Source of the DNA: Ascarosepion bandense
Taxonomy: Eukaryota > Mollusca > Cephalopoda > Sepiida > Sepiidae
Direction of reading: 5' to 3'
DNA length: 64,000 nucleotides
Assembly: GCA_037127315.1 (NCBI GenBank)
Contig: JBBBDQ010001269.1
Coordinates: 1,564,501 to 1,628,500, forward strand
Shown here: positions 30,513 to 41,095 of the stretch, in pieces
How the letters are laid out: the number at the start of each line of letters is the position of its first letter
Position numbering within the stretch: position 1 is the stretch's first letter
The notes under the pieces: generated by a model
Databases searched by the model: none
What the model was told of the DNA's origin: nothing
Seen by the model: only the letters and a program-made list of their open reading frames with translations
Translations under genes and position numbers: made by a program

Positions 30513-30875
30513 AATTTCCAGTCATTTTCAATCATTGTCTCTCGATGAATTTGAACAAAACATGTGGCGATTAAATATACTCGTCAGTTGGCTCGGCTAC
30601 ATTTCTTTTTGCGTGCTGGCATCAGTTAAAAGATGTCTGAAATAATAATTACACTGATTTGTTAACGACCAAGAAATTATAGTCTATTACCATGGCGTCT
30701 GAATACAGCTAATAGAGACCTGATACTAGAATTTGTGCATCTATTGTTCTCTACAAGCCTACTTAATGTCATTATACTATATTAATCGAACGATTATTCT
30801 TGAATAAAATACAAACATACTTTAGGATTGTATTTTCTTTCCGTATAGTTTCAGCTGTTTAGAACCTATCTCGAC
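30513..30875. other. No recognisable feature
   Basis: Spacer, nothing recognised. Confidence 0.5.
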
Positions 30876-31152
30876 GGATGTGCGTTGTGGTCCAGTGAAT
30901 ATCGGCTCAGATCGAAAAATCAGAAAGACGAATTCGCATTCCAGTTAAATTCATTGCATTCACTTACGCAAGTTCTCCTGGAAAAGGTATGGATCTGTTG
31001 CATCTATATGGGTTAAATATCGGGATAAACTGGGTTCTGTAGACTTGGTCGGCAATCAGTTTACTGCTGGAAAATATTCTGACCAGTCAACCATGTCCTT
31101 TTCGAGATATGAACGCCCAAGCGTCTATTACGTATGGCACTTAACTGATTGA
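30876..31152 (+). mobile_element. SINE-A copy, full length, diverged
   Basis: GGATGTGCGTTGTGGTCCAG (A box), a degraded B box, CACTTACGCAAGTTCTCC, the body, and GGCACTTAACTGATTGATT at the 3' end. Confidence 0.8.
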
Positions 31153-32192
31153 TTTCGACGCCATACTTCGCCTTGCACTGACACAGTCGCATCAGACATC
31201 AAAATGAAATCAAAAAACTATGTCATTTCACTTTATAATCATTTTTCACCGTAAAAAATATTGAAAACGATAAGTATGTGAAAGTCTTAAGAGATGCTCC
31301 GTGCAATGCGTTTTGATTTCATCAAACTTAGTTAACGTTTTAATAAATCTAACATAATACATTTATCGTATAGAATTTTTATAAGTTTTTTGTTAATCCA
31401 ACAGAAATATCTCCATTTAAACGGCACTTTTACTAGAAACTGGTATTTGATTAAACGCTCCTTTTATTTGTCAAATAGTATATTTATTTTTATATTCGTC
31501 TATACCTATTAAGTTTTGTTGAGAAATCTTATTAAAAAAATTGACGATATCAGAACCTGCGTTTTTTCTTGCAGAGGAAGCTATGGTTAAATCCGATACC
31601 CACTGACTAACAGAGCTACAAAGAACTAATTAGTTGGGCAAAACCCTAATTGTACCATAAATGAAACATCTCTCGTCATAGATCACCTAAAATATTCATA
31701 TCTACATAGTTTTATATCCAAATATAAAGAAAGGGTGTTTTTGGAATTTATTTCTTTAAAAATATTTTTCAAACATTCATAGAGGTATACGAAAATAACT
31801 AAATATATTGTTTAATAAATAAACAGAACTTCTACTCAAATAGGAGTATCAACTAAAAATAACATTTAGAGTGATAAAACTATATTGTTTATATTAAAAG
31901 TTTGCCATTTAATGCTGATTTATAATATGAGAATATTTCTTGGCAATATTCAGTCTTTTCGGTGTCTTGAAAGAATAAACTCAGTCTTGTGGTGGGCTTG
32001 ATCTTAGTATCAAAATATTATATACATAACGTGAATGAATGTTTAATAGGCGAAATATTAATTATTCTGGTGTTTCCAAAAAAGTAATTAACACGAATAT
32101 CGACTTTCTCAAATAACAATCAAACAAATTTTTATTGTGTTGTATAAAATTCACATTTTTTAAAGTTTTAAAACGTCTTATATAACAAACAT
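31153..32192. other. No recognisable feature
   Basis: AT-rich, no coding or repeat signal detected. Confidence 0.5.
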
Positions 32193-32400
32193 GCTTAGGA
32201 ATATATCACGTTGAAACGGCGGCTTTAGTACGATCATCGAAGCTAAGCAGCTTGAAGCTGGCCAGTCCTTTGATGAGTGACTTTTGATAAGGAATTCTCT
32301 AAGCTTGTATATGTCAGTAGATAATGTATCGGAATTCGAAATCGGAGATCGAGTTCCACTTTCGGTCGTGTTAATTAAATTCAATTACTCAAAATAAACC
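32193..32400 (+). mobile_element. SINE-B copy: 5S-tRNA composite, plus strand, degenerate
   Basis: The 5S-like part (32203-32300) keeps ATATCACGTTGAA, GATCATCGAAGCTAAGCAG and GCTGGCCAGTCCTTTGATG (compare 5S CTGGTCAGTACTTGGATG). It is followed through TAAGCTTGTATATGTCAG by a tRNA-like stretch (GTAGATAATGTATCGG, then GAGATCGAGTTCC). Module order is the same as in the two minus-strand copies. The 3' half is not recognisable. Confidence 0.6.
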
Positions 32401-33256
32401 CTTCTCGCCACGAAATATTGGTTAATTAGTAGAACTTGTATCAACAAAACACATTATTATCTGCAAAATTATTTTCTGTCTTCAAATAAACTGTGATGAT
32501 TGAAAGGCCATTGAAAACAAATCATTCAGTCAATCTTTCATAAAGACCGTAAAAATGATTTCATGTTCGACTTGTACCGCAATCTTTCCAATATCTGGGA
32601 AAACAGAAACAAAAGCCCACATTAAAATAACAGGCCGTCTCCTCTGCAACAATAAACGCCATCCCACGGACTGTCACCTTTTTGATCTAGAGGTCAGAGC
32701 AGAGTTTTCAGAAGAAATCCACTTCCTTTCAAAACGGCTGAGGCGTGCTTAACAAATGTCACTGGTTCCATGATACAAAGAAAAACCGTGGCAAATTAAT
32801 TTCGTCGTTTATAACATAAAACGGTTGATGGATAATCCCAAGTGTCCGACCTACGAATTTGATAGACTAATCCATTTGTGCCGCCTACAGATTATTGTAC
32901 TCACCTTTGAACGCGTATTAAGTCAACAACAGCGAACAAGAATGGAAGAAAGCCAACAGAGGTGGATGAGTGGATTTACGACTATTTAGACGTCAAGCAT
33001 TGTGAATCTCTAAGAGTTTGCTTCTTATTTGCTACGCTAATATTTTCTTATATGCGTTAGGTTTTCCATATTTATTCTGTTTTTCGAATCGGTCGACCTT
33101 TCTTGTATTCTCAGATGAAGCATACACTTTATTTGAACAGGCTTATTCACATTTCTGTTAGATGTATAAATTATTACTGAATATAAAACTAATATAAAAA
33201 GACATGATCATTCGTGATCAATATGCGGTTTCGCATAAATGCAGGCATCTTATTTA
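32401..33256. other. No recognisable feature
   Basis: The 65-codon open frame at 32555-32752 has no recognisable domain; the rest is AT-rich spacer. Confidence 0.45.
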
Positions 33257-34456
33257 GGATTATTATAATATTCTATAACACATGTGAAGTATTATTATAA
33301 TATTCTATAATACATGTGAAGTATTATTATAATATTCTATAACACATGTGAAGTATTATTATAATGTTCTATAACACATGTGAAGTATTATTATAATGTT
33401 CTATAACACATGTGAAGAATTATTATAATATTCTATAACACATGTGAAGTATTATTATAATATTCTATAACACATGTGAAGTATTATTATAATGTTCTAT
33501 AACACATGTGAAGTATTATTATAATGTTCTATAACACATGTGAAGTATTATTATAATATTCTATAACACATAATATTATTATAATATTCTATAACACATG
33601 TGAAGTATTATTATAATGTTCTATAACACACGTGAAGTATTATTATAATGTTCTATAACACATGTGAAGTATTATTATAATATTCTATAACACAAGTGAA
33701 GTATTATTATAATATTCTATAGCACATGTGAAGTATTATTATAATGTTCTATAACACATGTGAAGTATTATTATAATATTCTATAACACATGTGAAGTAT
33801 TATTATAATATTCTATAACACATGTGAAGTATTATTATAATGTTCTATAACACATGTGAAGTATTATTATAATGTTCTATAACACATGTGAAGTATTATT
33901 TTAATATTCTATAACACATGTGAAGTATTATTATAATATTCTATAACACATGTGAAGTATTATTATAATGTTCTATAAAACATGTGAAGTATTATTATAA
34001 TGTTCTATAACACATGTGAAGTATTATTATAATATTCTATAACACATGTGAAGTATTATTATAATATTCTATAACACAAGTGAAGTATTATTATAATGTT
34101 CTATAACACATGTGAAGTATTATTATAATGTTCTATAACACATGTGAAGTATTATTATAATGTTCTATAACACATGTGAAGTATTATTATAATGTTCTAT
34201 AACACATGTGAAGTATTATTATAATGTTCTATAACACATGTGAAGTATTATTATAATGTTCTATAACACATGTGAAGTATTATTATAATGTTCTATAACA
34301 CATGTGAAGTATTATTATAATGTTCTATAACACATGTGAAGTATTATTATAATATTCTATAACACATGTGAAGTATTATTATAATGTTCTATAACACATG
34401 TGAAGTATTATTATAATGTTCTATAACACATGTGAAGTATTATTATAATATTCTAT
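33257..34456 (+). repeat. 32-bp minisatellite, 38 units, with AAGG higher-order order
   Basis: The unit is ATTATTATAAT, then A or G, then TTCTATAACACATGTGAAGT. A and G variants come in the order AA-AGG-AAGG-AAGG-AAG-AAGG-AAGG-AA, then eight G, then A-GG-A. Other differences are scarce: ACACAAGTG twice, an ACGTG, one TTTTAAT, and one unit (ending about 33570) lacking GTGAAGT. No open frame is maintained. Confidence 0.97.
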
Positions 34457-34617
34457 TCGTATTAGGGCCATAAGCTGCTTTCCATTGTTTGTTTTGAAGT
34501 CAAATTTCGTTACGATTTTATATGGTGTTGTTAGGCTGATTTTATTTTAAACTTTAGTTAGGACCAAATATTTTGAAAATTCATAAGTTTAGAAATAGTA
34601 ATTGGTAAACAGGCTTT

Positions 34618-34765
34618 ACTTAAGGGTTAAATAGCAGGGTAGACTAGATGCTATAACCTTGACTGACAAGCTGTCTCCCACAGAAAGTAATTGCACCTTT
34701 CTGTAGGAAATCAATTATGAATCGAAAAGAGACCTAATTGCTCAAACGTGTATTACATACAGTAC
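34618..34765 (+). mobile_element. SINE-A 3' half, degenerate
   Basis: AAGGGTTAAATAGCAGGGTA, ATGCTATAACCTTGACTG, GAGACCTAATTGCTCAAACG and GTGTATTACATACAGTAC correspond to the body and 3' end of SINE-A. The usual GACTGACTGA end is replaced by a GAAG microsatellite. Confidence 0.65.
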
Positions 34766-34813
34766 CGAAGGAAGGAAGGAAGGAAGGAAGGAAGGAAGGA
34801 AGGAAGGAAGGAA
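34766..34813. repeat. (GAAG)n microsatellite
   Basis: About 11 uninterrupted tetranucleotides at the 3' end of the SINE-A fragment. Confidence 0.95.
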
Positions 34814-34884
34814 AGGCTCCTTGAATAGAATATGCTCTACTTCACATGAATAGTTGATAATGTATTGAAAATTCGAGAAATATT

Positions 34885-35420
34885 GTTGTGGGATCTCCCC
34901 TTTTTCTATGATAATGGACTCGACGTGAGTATACATATCCTTCTGCCATAGTAAGATACGTAAATTATCAGAGAGTACTGAACTGATCCGTAAGATTCCG
35001 AACGATACCGAACGAATTTACTACCGCTGTCGCCAAAGCACTCCATTTCGGCCGTTTCTGTAAAGCTTCGGTAAAGAGCCCTGAAAAGACTATTTATTTC
35101 GAAAATTGAAAGAACTCTCGAATTACAGCTACTGTGTTGAGGCCATTATCACGACTAGCGACACGAGAGCGTCGTCACAGAGTAAAATATAGAAATTATA
35201 AATCCTTTGTTTGATTAGTTGTAACATGAATAGACCAATAGGATGGCGTGTGTAGATGTGATTCATCTGATCGAAAATAATTCGTTATCGTTGGGGTTTT
35301 GTTGTGAGATCTCCCTTTTTCTATGATAATGAACTCAACTTGAGTATACGTATACTCCTGCCATAGAGAGATCAGGGTCCGATCCGTAAGAATCGTAAAA
35401 GATCCGTAAAATACCGAAGT
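34885..35420 (+). repeat. Direct duplication of about 110 bp
   Basis: 34885-35000 and 35303-35415 share TTGTTGTGGGATCTCCC or TTGTTGTGAGATCTCCC, TTTTTCTATGATAATG, GAGTATAC, CTGCCATAG and GATCCGTAAGA. The intervening 300 bp is unrecognised. It lies just outside the left end of the foldback structure. Confidence 0.7.
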
Positions 35421-36472
35421 TACACAGAGAATACAGCATCAGTAGTCATAGTAGCTCTGAGCCCCACTCAGCCAGAATAGTATTACACAGCACTTGTGAG
35501 TTACGACGTGGACATACTATTTCCAGCACGGCTTAACTCCAAAACTTATATAGAGACGAAAAACTTTTGTATTTTAGTACTTTCGTATCGAGCACTTTTT
35601 CTTGTGTTTGGTTCCGTTTGTGGTTTTTTTTTACTGCGGAATCTTGAATGTTTTGTTCTTGTTCCGCTGGTTTCTTTTTTTTCTCCCCATTTATCCAACG
35701 ACTTAGTACACGGATTGTAACGGATTTAGGTTCTGTTTGTTAATGGTTTTTTCGAGAGTTTATATTGGCATAAATTTACGGAGTGCATTCTTACAGAGTC
35801 TAAGTAGTTATTATTATCATTATATATATATATATATTCCTTAATACTCGTATTCCTGGATTTAGTAACCTGCATTCAAGTTTGTGTTTTTACGTTTAAT
35901 ATACTATTTTTCAATTTTTCGGCTATCTATTTTGTTGTTCATTATTTTGTGCGGTTTTTCACCCAAAACCACAACCGTTTTGAATGGTTAACCTTTCATA
36001 TCTGGGTTGAGTTGTAGATTTATCTATGTTTATTTAACTCTTTGTTGGGATTTTCTTTTGATCAACAGGAGTGGATTATGAAATATTGGCAGTGTTATTG
36101 TAAATTTCAGTTTTTAAGTTAATACTGCGGTGGATTGAGGGTTTTACCAAGTAATTTCGAAAGTAACTGTCACCTCATCTACTAAGAAGATCGCGATGCT
36201 GACAAAGGTTTCGATGATGCGACACATGCAAAAACCTACTGTGTTTTTTGCAGCGGTTAAAGAATATGAACTAACAACCCGACTATACATAATACAAACT
36301 AAAGAAAATATTGTCATACAAGAAAATAATGTTATTGTTGTAGATTCTGGGTGTGGAACCGCACAAAATAATGAACAACAAAACAGATATTTGAGATAAA
36401 AAAATAAGTTATATTAAACGTACATATACAAACTTGAACGCAAGTTAGTAATCAAGGAATACGATTAGTAAA

Positions 36473-36520
<48 letters not shown>

Positions 36521-37247
36521 TATGGACTCTCCCGTCGATTTCGACGTATGAGTGACTAACTCACTTAGACTGCCACACAAAGAATTGTTTAGAGTGGTGA
36601 AGGCTTGTGTAGCACCATCCACACTTTTTACAACTGCGGATAACAAACAATTTCTTAATCAAATATTCCACTTAAAGACATAAATAGGTAATACTCATTA
36701 AGAATACCCAAAGAAGAAAATTCATTTGCCTACAACTGATTCACAGGTATAATTATCGATAGAAGGTAAATATGTAGCAGTTGTGGAATAAAGACGTAAT
36801 GCCTTATCATCAAGCCCTGTACTCGCAAAATCCTTTCCAATCGCTGTAAAATGCTCTCAAAGGAAAAACTTTCTCTAATGAAAACTAAATTCGAGATTTC
36901 GTTAAAAACCTTTTCCACATCAAAACCTACGAAATTTTACTCAAGAAATATGGAAAGGCTTCAAACAGTCACTACAAATAATAAAGAATGTTATAGATTC
37001 CGGGTGATATAATGAACTAAATAATGAACAACAAAACAGATATTTGAGACAGAAAAATCAGTTATATTAAACGTACATATACAAACTGAAACGCAGGTTA
37101 GTAATCAAGGAATACGATTAGTAAGTAATATGCATATACAAATCTTTGAAGTGAAGTCGTGTTGAAATTAGTATGTCCGTATAAAATTATTTTGTTTGAG
37201 TGGAGCTCAGAGCTACTATGACTACTGACGCGGTATTCTCTGTGCAA
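35421..37247. mobile_element. Foldback-like element with nested inverted repeats
   Basis: The outer arms, about 35421-35560 and 37120-37247, are inverted copies (CAGTAGTCATAGTAGCTCTG is present in the left arm and, inverted, in the right). An inner segment at 35840-35990 is the inverse of both 36335-36510 and 36985-37125 (shared words include CCGCACAAAATAATGAAC, TATTAAACGTA and GGAATACGA). The left arm carries about 270 extra bases between its outer and inner parts. Open frames inside (35496-35720, 36196-36399) show no domain. No clear target-site duplication was found. Confidence 0.65.
36476..36514. repeat. (TA)n microsatellite
   Basis: TA run at the end of the inner repeat of the foldback structure. 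A shorter TA run occupies the mirror position at 35821-35837. Confidence 0.95.
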
Positions 37248-37424
37248 TTATTTTGAGACACTATTCTAGAAGTTTTAACTTATTTCGACTTTTTTTCTTT
37301 CTTTTTTAATTTTCTATCTATCGGTATATATTTTGGTTAGAGGACAATCCAAACTCTCTTTTAAGAAACAAAAAATAGTTTTAAATTACGTAATTCTTCT
37401 CAATTTTTGCATCCACATGAAAAT

Positions 37425-38166
37425 GGAAGATTACAAGATGCATTTTAGATGCGTGTTACTTTTTATTACCATCAAGTCAAAAATAAGTTACAAGTAAGAA
37501 AAAATACATGTTCTGTGTACGGTGAGGCAAATTCAGTTGACAGAGCTGAACGGAAATTAACCGTTATGTGTAGAGTTAGTGATTGTAGCCTCGTTGTGGA
37601 AGTTCATTCACGCAGACACCCCGCTACAGATGACAATCAAATCAGGGAATTAATCTAAGATAACCCACATTACTCAAAGCAGGAATTAGAATAAACACTA
37701 AATTTATCAAAGTCCTGTATCTTTGATTATTTAGTGAAGCTTACGTACTCAAATCGCTACGATGTTTGGATACCACAAAATATAGGCAAAAATAATCTTT
37801 TGGAAAGCATTTCTACATGTAAATTGCTTCCTAAACGCTATAAAAATGTGCTCTTTTTAAAGCAGACTGTGAAAAGTGATGCAAAATGGATCGTTTACAT
37901 CAATGCTAAGCGGAAAAGCTCCTGTGGTAAGTGACATGAGCCAACGTTCTCCACCTCAGTAGCAGGTCTTTTTTCTAAGAAAATAATGTTGTGCATGTGA
38001 TGGTATTATAAAAGAATCTTGTAATGTTAGCATCTGTCAATTTAACGTTCAATTAATTCTGAAAAGAACTGAAATTAAAGAAAGAAATATGACCAAGAAA
38101 GGTGTTGTTTTCCATCGGGATAATGCAAGACCTCACGTTTCTTTGGTGACCTGGCAAAAATTTTGA
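37425..38166 (+). pseudogene. mariner-family transposase pseudogene, 3'-truncated
   Basis: Recognisable mariner features in order: a degraded N-terminus (frameshift after about 15 codons), NTCSVYGEAN, the ATDDNQIRELI segment, DNPHYSKQEL, VWIPQNIGKNNLLESISTCK, a catalytic-type Asp in KSDAKWIVYINAKRKSSCGK, and a second Asp in HRDNARPHVSL (about 38118). Stops fall within the frame at 37656, near 37690 and after the SSCGK segment, with later frameshifts. Sequence homologous to the third catalytic Asp should follow about 34 residues after the second. Instead it is cut by a SINE-A fragment at 38162. Terminal inverted repeats were not identified. Confidence 0.85.
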
Positions 38167-38237
38167 AAGAGACATGACTGACTGTGCAGAAGATTATCCT
38201 GCAGTAGGTTGCCATTACTTCCTACGGTAGAAAAATA
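38162..38237 (-). mobile_element. SINE-A fragment replacing the mariner 3' end
   Basis: GAAAGAGACATGACTGACTG, GATTATCCTGCAGTAGGTTG and CCTACGGTAG are the 3'-middle part of SINE-A in reverse orientation. Neither SINE end is present. Confidence 0.7.
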
Positions 38238-38257
38238 AAGTAAAATTGCAGACCTGC

Positions 38258-39471
38258 GAAAGAGGATTCAAACGGCTAAAAGCTTTTTCTTTACAAGTCA
38301 GTGTGAAAAGCGAAACTCTAGATCCTGATTAGATGATAAATCGAAAAATTCAAATACCATCAGCGAAACCGTTTTTTCACAGCTAATGAGAAAAACGGCC
38401 TGGGGGCCTACCACATGACCATATTTTAATATTTAACGATGGCCCCTTACCGGTCACGGCAGTCAGTCGATTTGTCAGCCAATGAGTCAGGAAAGACAGT
38501 CAGTCAGACCAGTCAGCCCAAAAGGCGCGGTTCAGATACGCACAACCCGACAAACAGGTCCGTCGCCGAAACATACGAAGGAGAAGAAGAAAGAAAGCAA
38601 CTGCAACTGATAACTTCAACGGCCGTAAATCTTTTCACATCTCTCATCAGCCAGAAAGGAGAAGGAACAGCGTCTTTCTGGGTTAAGTAGGCCGAATCAT
38701 CGTTTTACAAACGCATTCTACCAATTACTACTATCTCAATTTGACTTTCTCTTGCTCTCTTTTCGTGAATTCTCATTCACACTCCTTTTTCACTGTAATT
38801 TGAAAACCTTTCCTTTTCCACCTACTTAGTATAGGATACAAATCATTCATCAACCAGCTAAAAAAAAAAAATAAATTAGACACCCGCAAAATCAAATTCA
38901 AACTACAACATTTTGGAAAAACCCAAAGTAAAATTACACACCCACAAAATTGGATCGAAACGGCTAAAAAAAAATTTTTCACAAGTCAATGTTAAAAGCG
39001 AAACTCTGGATCCTGATTGGTAGACAAATCGAGAAAATCAAAATACATCAGCAAAACGGTTTTTTTCACAGCTAAATAAAAAATCAGAATTCTATATTTA
39101 AGGAGGTTCCCTGACCGGCCCATCAGTCAGTCGCAGTTAGTCAAGTCAGTCAGTCAAGAGCGTCACTGAGAGACAGCAGTCGGTTGATCCGTCACTCAAG
39201 CAAGCAGTCGATCTTTCACTCAGCCACTCCAGTTAACCCCGAGAGGAACAGTGCCAGATACACACAAGTCCGATAGGCGCCTACATCAAAGAGACCAGTG
39301 CCGACAAACTAATCCTTCGCCCACTTAATCACTTTACGAACGGAAAGAAGAGAGGAAACACCTGTAATGGCCATAAAAATTTTCACATCTCTCAGCAAAC
39401 CAGAAAGGAGAAGTAACACTAGTTAAGTAGACTGATTCATCGTCTTACTACTAATTACTACTATCTCCGTT

Positions 39472-39511
<40 letters not shown>

Positions 39512-39590
39512 CTCTGGAATCTTCATTGACACTCCTTTTTAACACAATTTGAAACAATTTCTTACCCACCTACTTAGCGGCTAGCACATA
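38258..39590 (+). repeat. Direct duplication, LTR-like upstream part
   Basis: 38258-38835 and 38940-39590 align throughout: AAACGGCTAAAA, GCGAAACTCT, ATCCTGATT, TCAGTCAGTC clusters, TTTTCACATCTCTC, CCAGAAAGGAGAAG and CACTCCTTTTT. The second copy carries TCTATATTTAAGGAGG (39091-39106), a TATA-like word upstream of the repeat's GC-richer part. Together with the duplicated 39590-40257 block the arrangement suggests a doubled long terminal repeat. The 83-codon open frame at 38439-38690 lies in the first copy and is not conserved in the second. Confidence 0.6.
39477..39508. repeat. (CT)n microsatellite
   Basis: CT run inside the second copy. The first copy has only CTCTTGCTCTCT at the same place. 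Confidence 0.95.
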
Positions 39591-40257
39591 AAAAGTAAAG
39601 AAACATTGTGCTACTATTCTGTGTAATTACAAGCTCAAAACCAACACTTTCATACTCAACCAATATTCGTTCAAATATAACAGATATTTTTATACTCAAC
39701 GACATTCGTTCAAATACAACAGACACTTTTATATTCAACCAACATTCATGTAAATATAAAAGAGACTTTGCTATCAAACGTAAGATAAACAAATTGTACA
39801 AATTGTTTATATTATATATATATTGTTAAATAAAACAATTTTATATTTTATACCACATTTCTTATAGCGTTGTCTTTTCTCGAAATTTGTGTTGTATTTT
39901 TGTAGACCGGAATTCTCGCATTAAAACCGCCTTTTAATGCGGGTTATTCTGGAACCCCACAAAGGAAAGAAACATTGTGTTACTTCTCTGTTTAATTACA
40001 GACTCACAACAGACACATTTATATTTAACCAACATTCACTCAAATCTAAAAGACACTGTTCTATCAAACAAAAGATACAAAGAACTTTACAAATTGTTTA
40101 TACTGTATACATATTGTCAAATATAATATTTTCATATTTTTATACAAACATTTCTAATTGCGTTGTCTTTTCTTGAAATTTGTGTCATATTTTGTGGACA
40201 GGATATCCAGTATTAAATTTTATTTTTTAATTCGGGTGTTCTGGAACTACACAAATG
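39590..40257 (+). repeat. Direct duplication, LTR-like downstream part
   Basis: 39590-39960 and 39961-40257 align: AAGAAACATTGTG, CAACCAACATTCA, ACAAATTGTTTATA, GTTGTCTTTTCT, GAAATTTGTGT and TTCTGGAAC followed by ACACAA or CCCCACAA. The first copy has AATAAAACAATTTT (about 39832), a possible polyadenylation signal. Compatible with R/U5 regions of a doubled LTR. Confidence 0.6.
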
Positions 40258-40562
40258 TCAACGCAAGACAAGGATGGCAGTGAAATCAGGAGCAATATAG
40301 ACTCTAAAAATGATTAAATCGTTGAAGGAACATTCCTATGAAAAAAGAATAAAGTACACGATCTCCCATATCTCGAAAATCTCTTAGGAAGGCAGAGGAA
40401 AGTATTGACTAGACAAACGGTCGCAGAAGAAGATCCAAGGAAAATAAAATCTTTTCGTTACAGGAGGATGAGGAGGCCCATCTACATTAGAACTCACCAA
40501 GTGTATAAAGAGCTACAGCTATTCGCCATGAGGCAGTTGAGTGCCCAATACTTTCAGTGAGT
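40258..40562 (+). pseudogene. Broken open frame downstream of the LTR-like repeats
   Basis: An ATG immediately after the second LTR-like repeat opens a frame of about 100 codons (MSTQDKDGSEIRSN, then HDLPYLENLLGRQRKVLTRQ, then IRTHQVYKELQLFAMR). Two in-frame stops fall near codons 21 and 29, and the frame ends at TGA about 40560. Its position suggests a decayed gag-type frame of an LTR retrotransposon, but no zinc knuckle or capsid motif is visible, so the assignment is positional only. Confidence 0.3.
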
Positions 40563-40725
40563 CAGTAGCACTACACTACAGATCCGTTAATAGAAAATTC
40601 CCTGTAGTCCAGCAAGTTCTATAACTGACGTTCTTAGACTTGCTATGGGGCCAATGGCAAGTTTTTTGCCGTAATATTATTGTCTTATTTTGTATCAAAT
40701 TTTCTTACAATTTCTGTTCGTTATT

Positions 40726-40918
40726 TTTTAAAAATCGTATCACCCCGAGCAAGGCGGTAACGCCATTGATGTGCAGGGGGGCTACGTAAGAGAAAAAAGA
40801 TAAGATATGAGGAGAGTGAAGAGAAAGACGAACCAGTTAGTAAGGAGCAAGAGATGGACTGCAATATAGGTGTGATGACAGTTGCAAAGGTGGAGAGAAA
40901 GGAAAGGCTAACAGGGTG
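40726..40918 (-). pseudogene. LINE 3' UTR, subfamily B
   Basis: Minus strand ends in GGCGTTACCGCCTTGCTCGG and GTGATACGATTTTTAAAAAA, preceded by the UTR word TTGCTCCTTACTAACTGG. No coding part. Confidence 0.85.
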
Positions 40919-40925
40919 GTGTTTG

Positions 40926-41022
40926 TTTTTTTTAATCGTATCACCCCGAGCAAGGCGGTAACGCCACTGGTGTGCAGGGGGCTACGTAATAGTGAAAAGA
41001 TTGGAAAAGAGAAAGCCTGAAA
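40926..41022 (-). pseudogene. Second LINE 3' UTR fragment, subfamily B
   Basis: Repeats the same 3' terminal motif (GGCGTTACCGCCTTGCTCGG, GATTAAAAAAAACAAAC). It is stacked directly against the preceding fragment and lies about 75 bp from the start of the satellite. Confidence 0.85.
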
Positions 41023-41095
41023 CCACATCCTAAAGAGGGAACAAGGGATGAGCCTCTTAACCTGTAAAAAAGACGTGGGTGGAGTGTGAACCGGG

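Noticed and set aside
33257..34456. CRISPR-like array
   Set aside because: Pure tandem repeat with no unique spacers, in a eukaryotic context.
38439..38690. 83-codon basic/serine-rich open frame as a host gene
   Set aside because: It lies in the LTR-like repeat, and the frame is not kept in the neighbouring copy.
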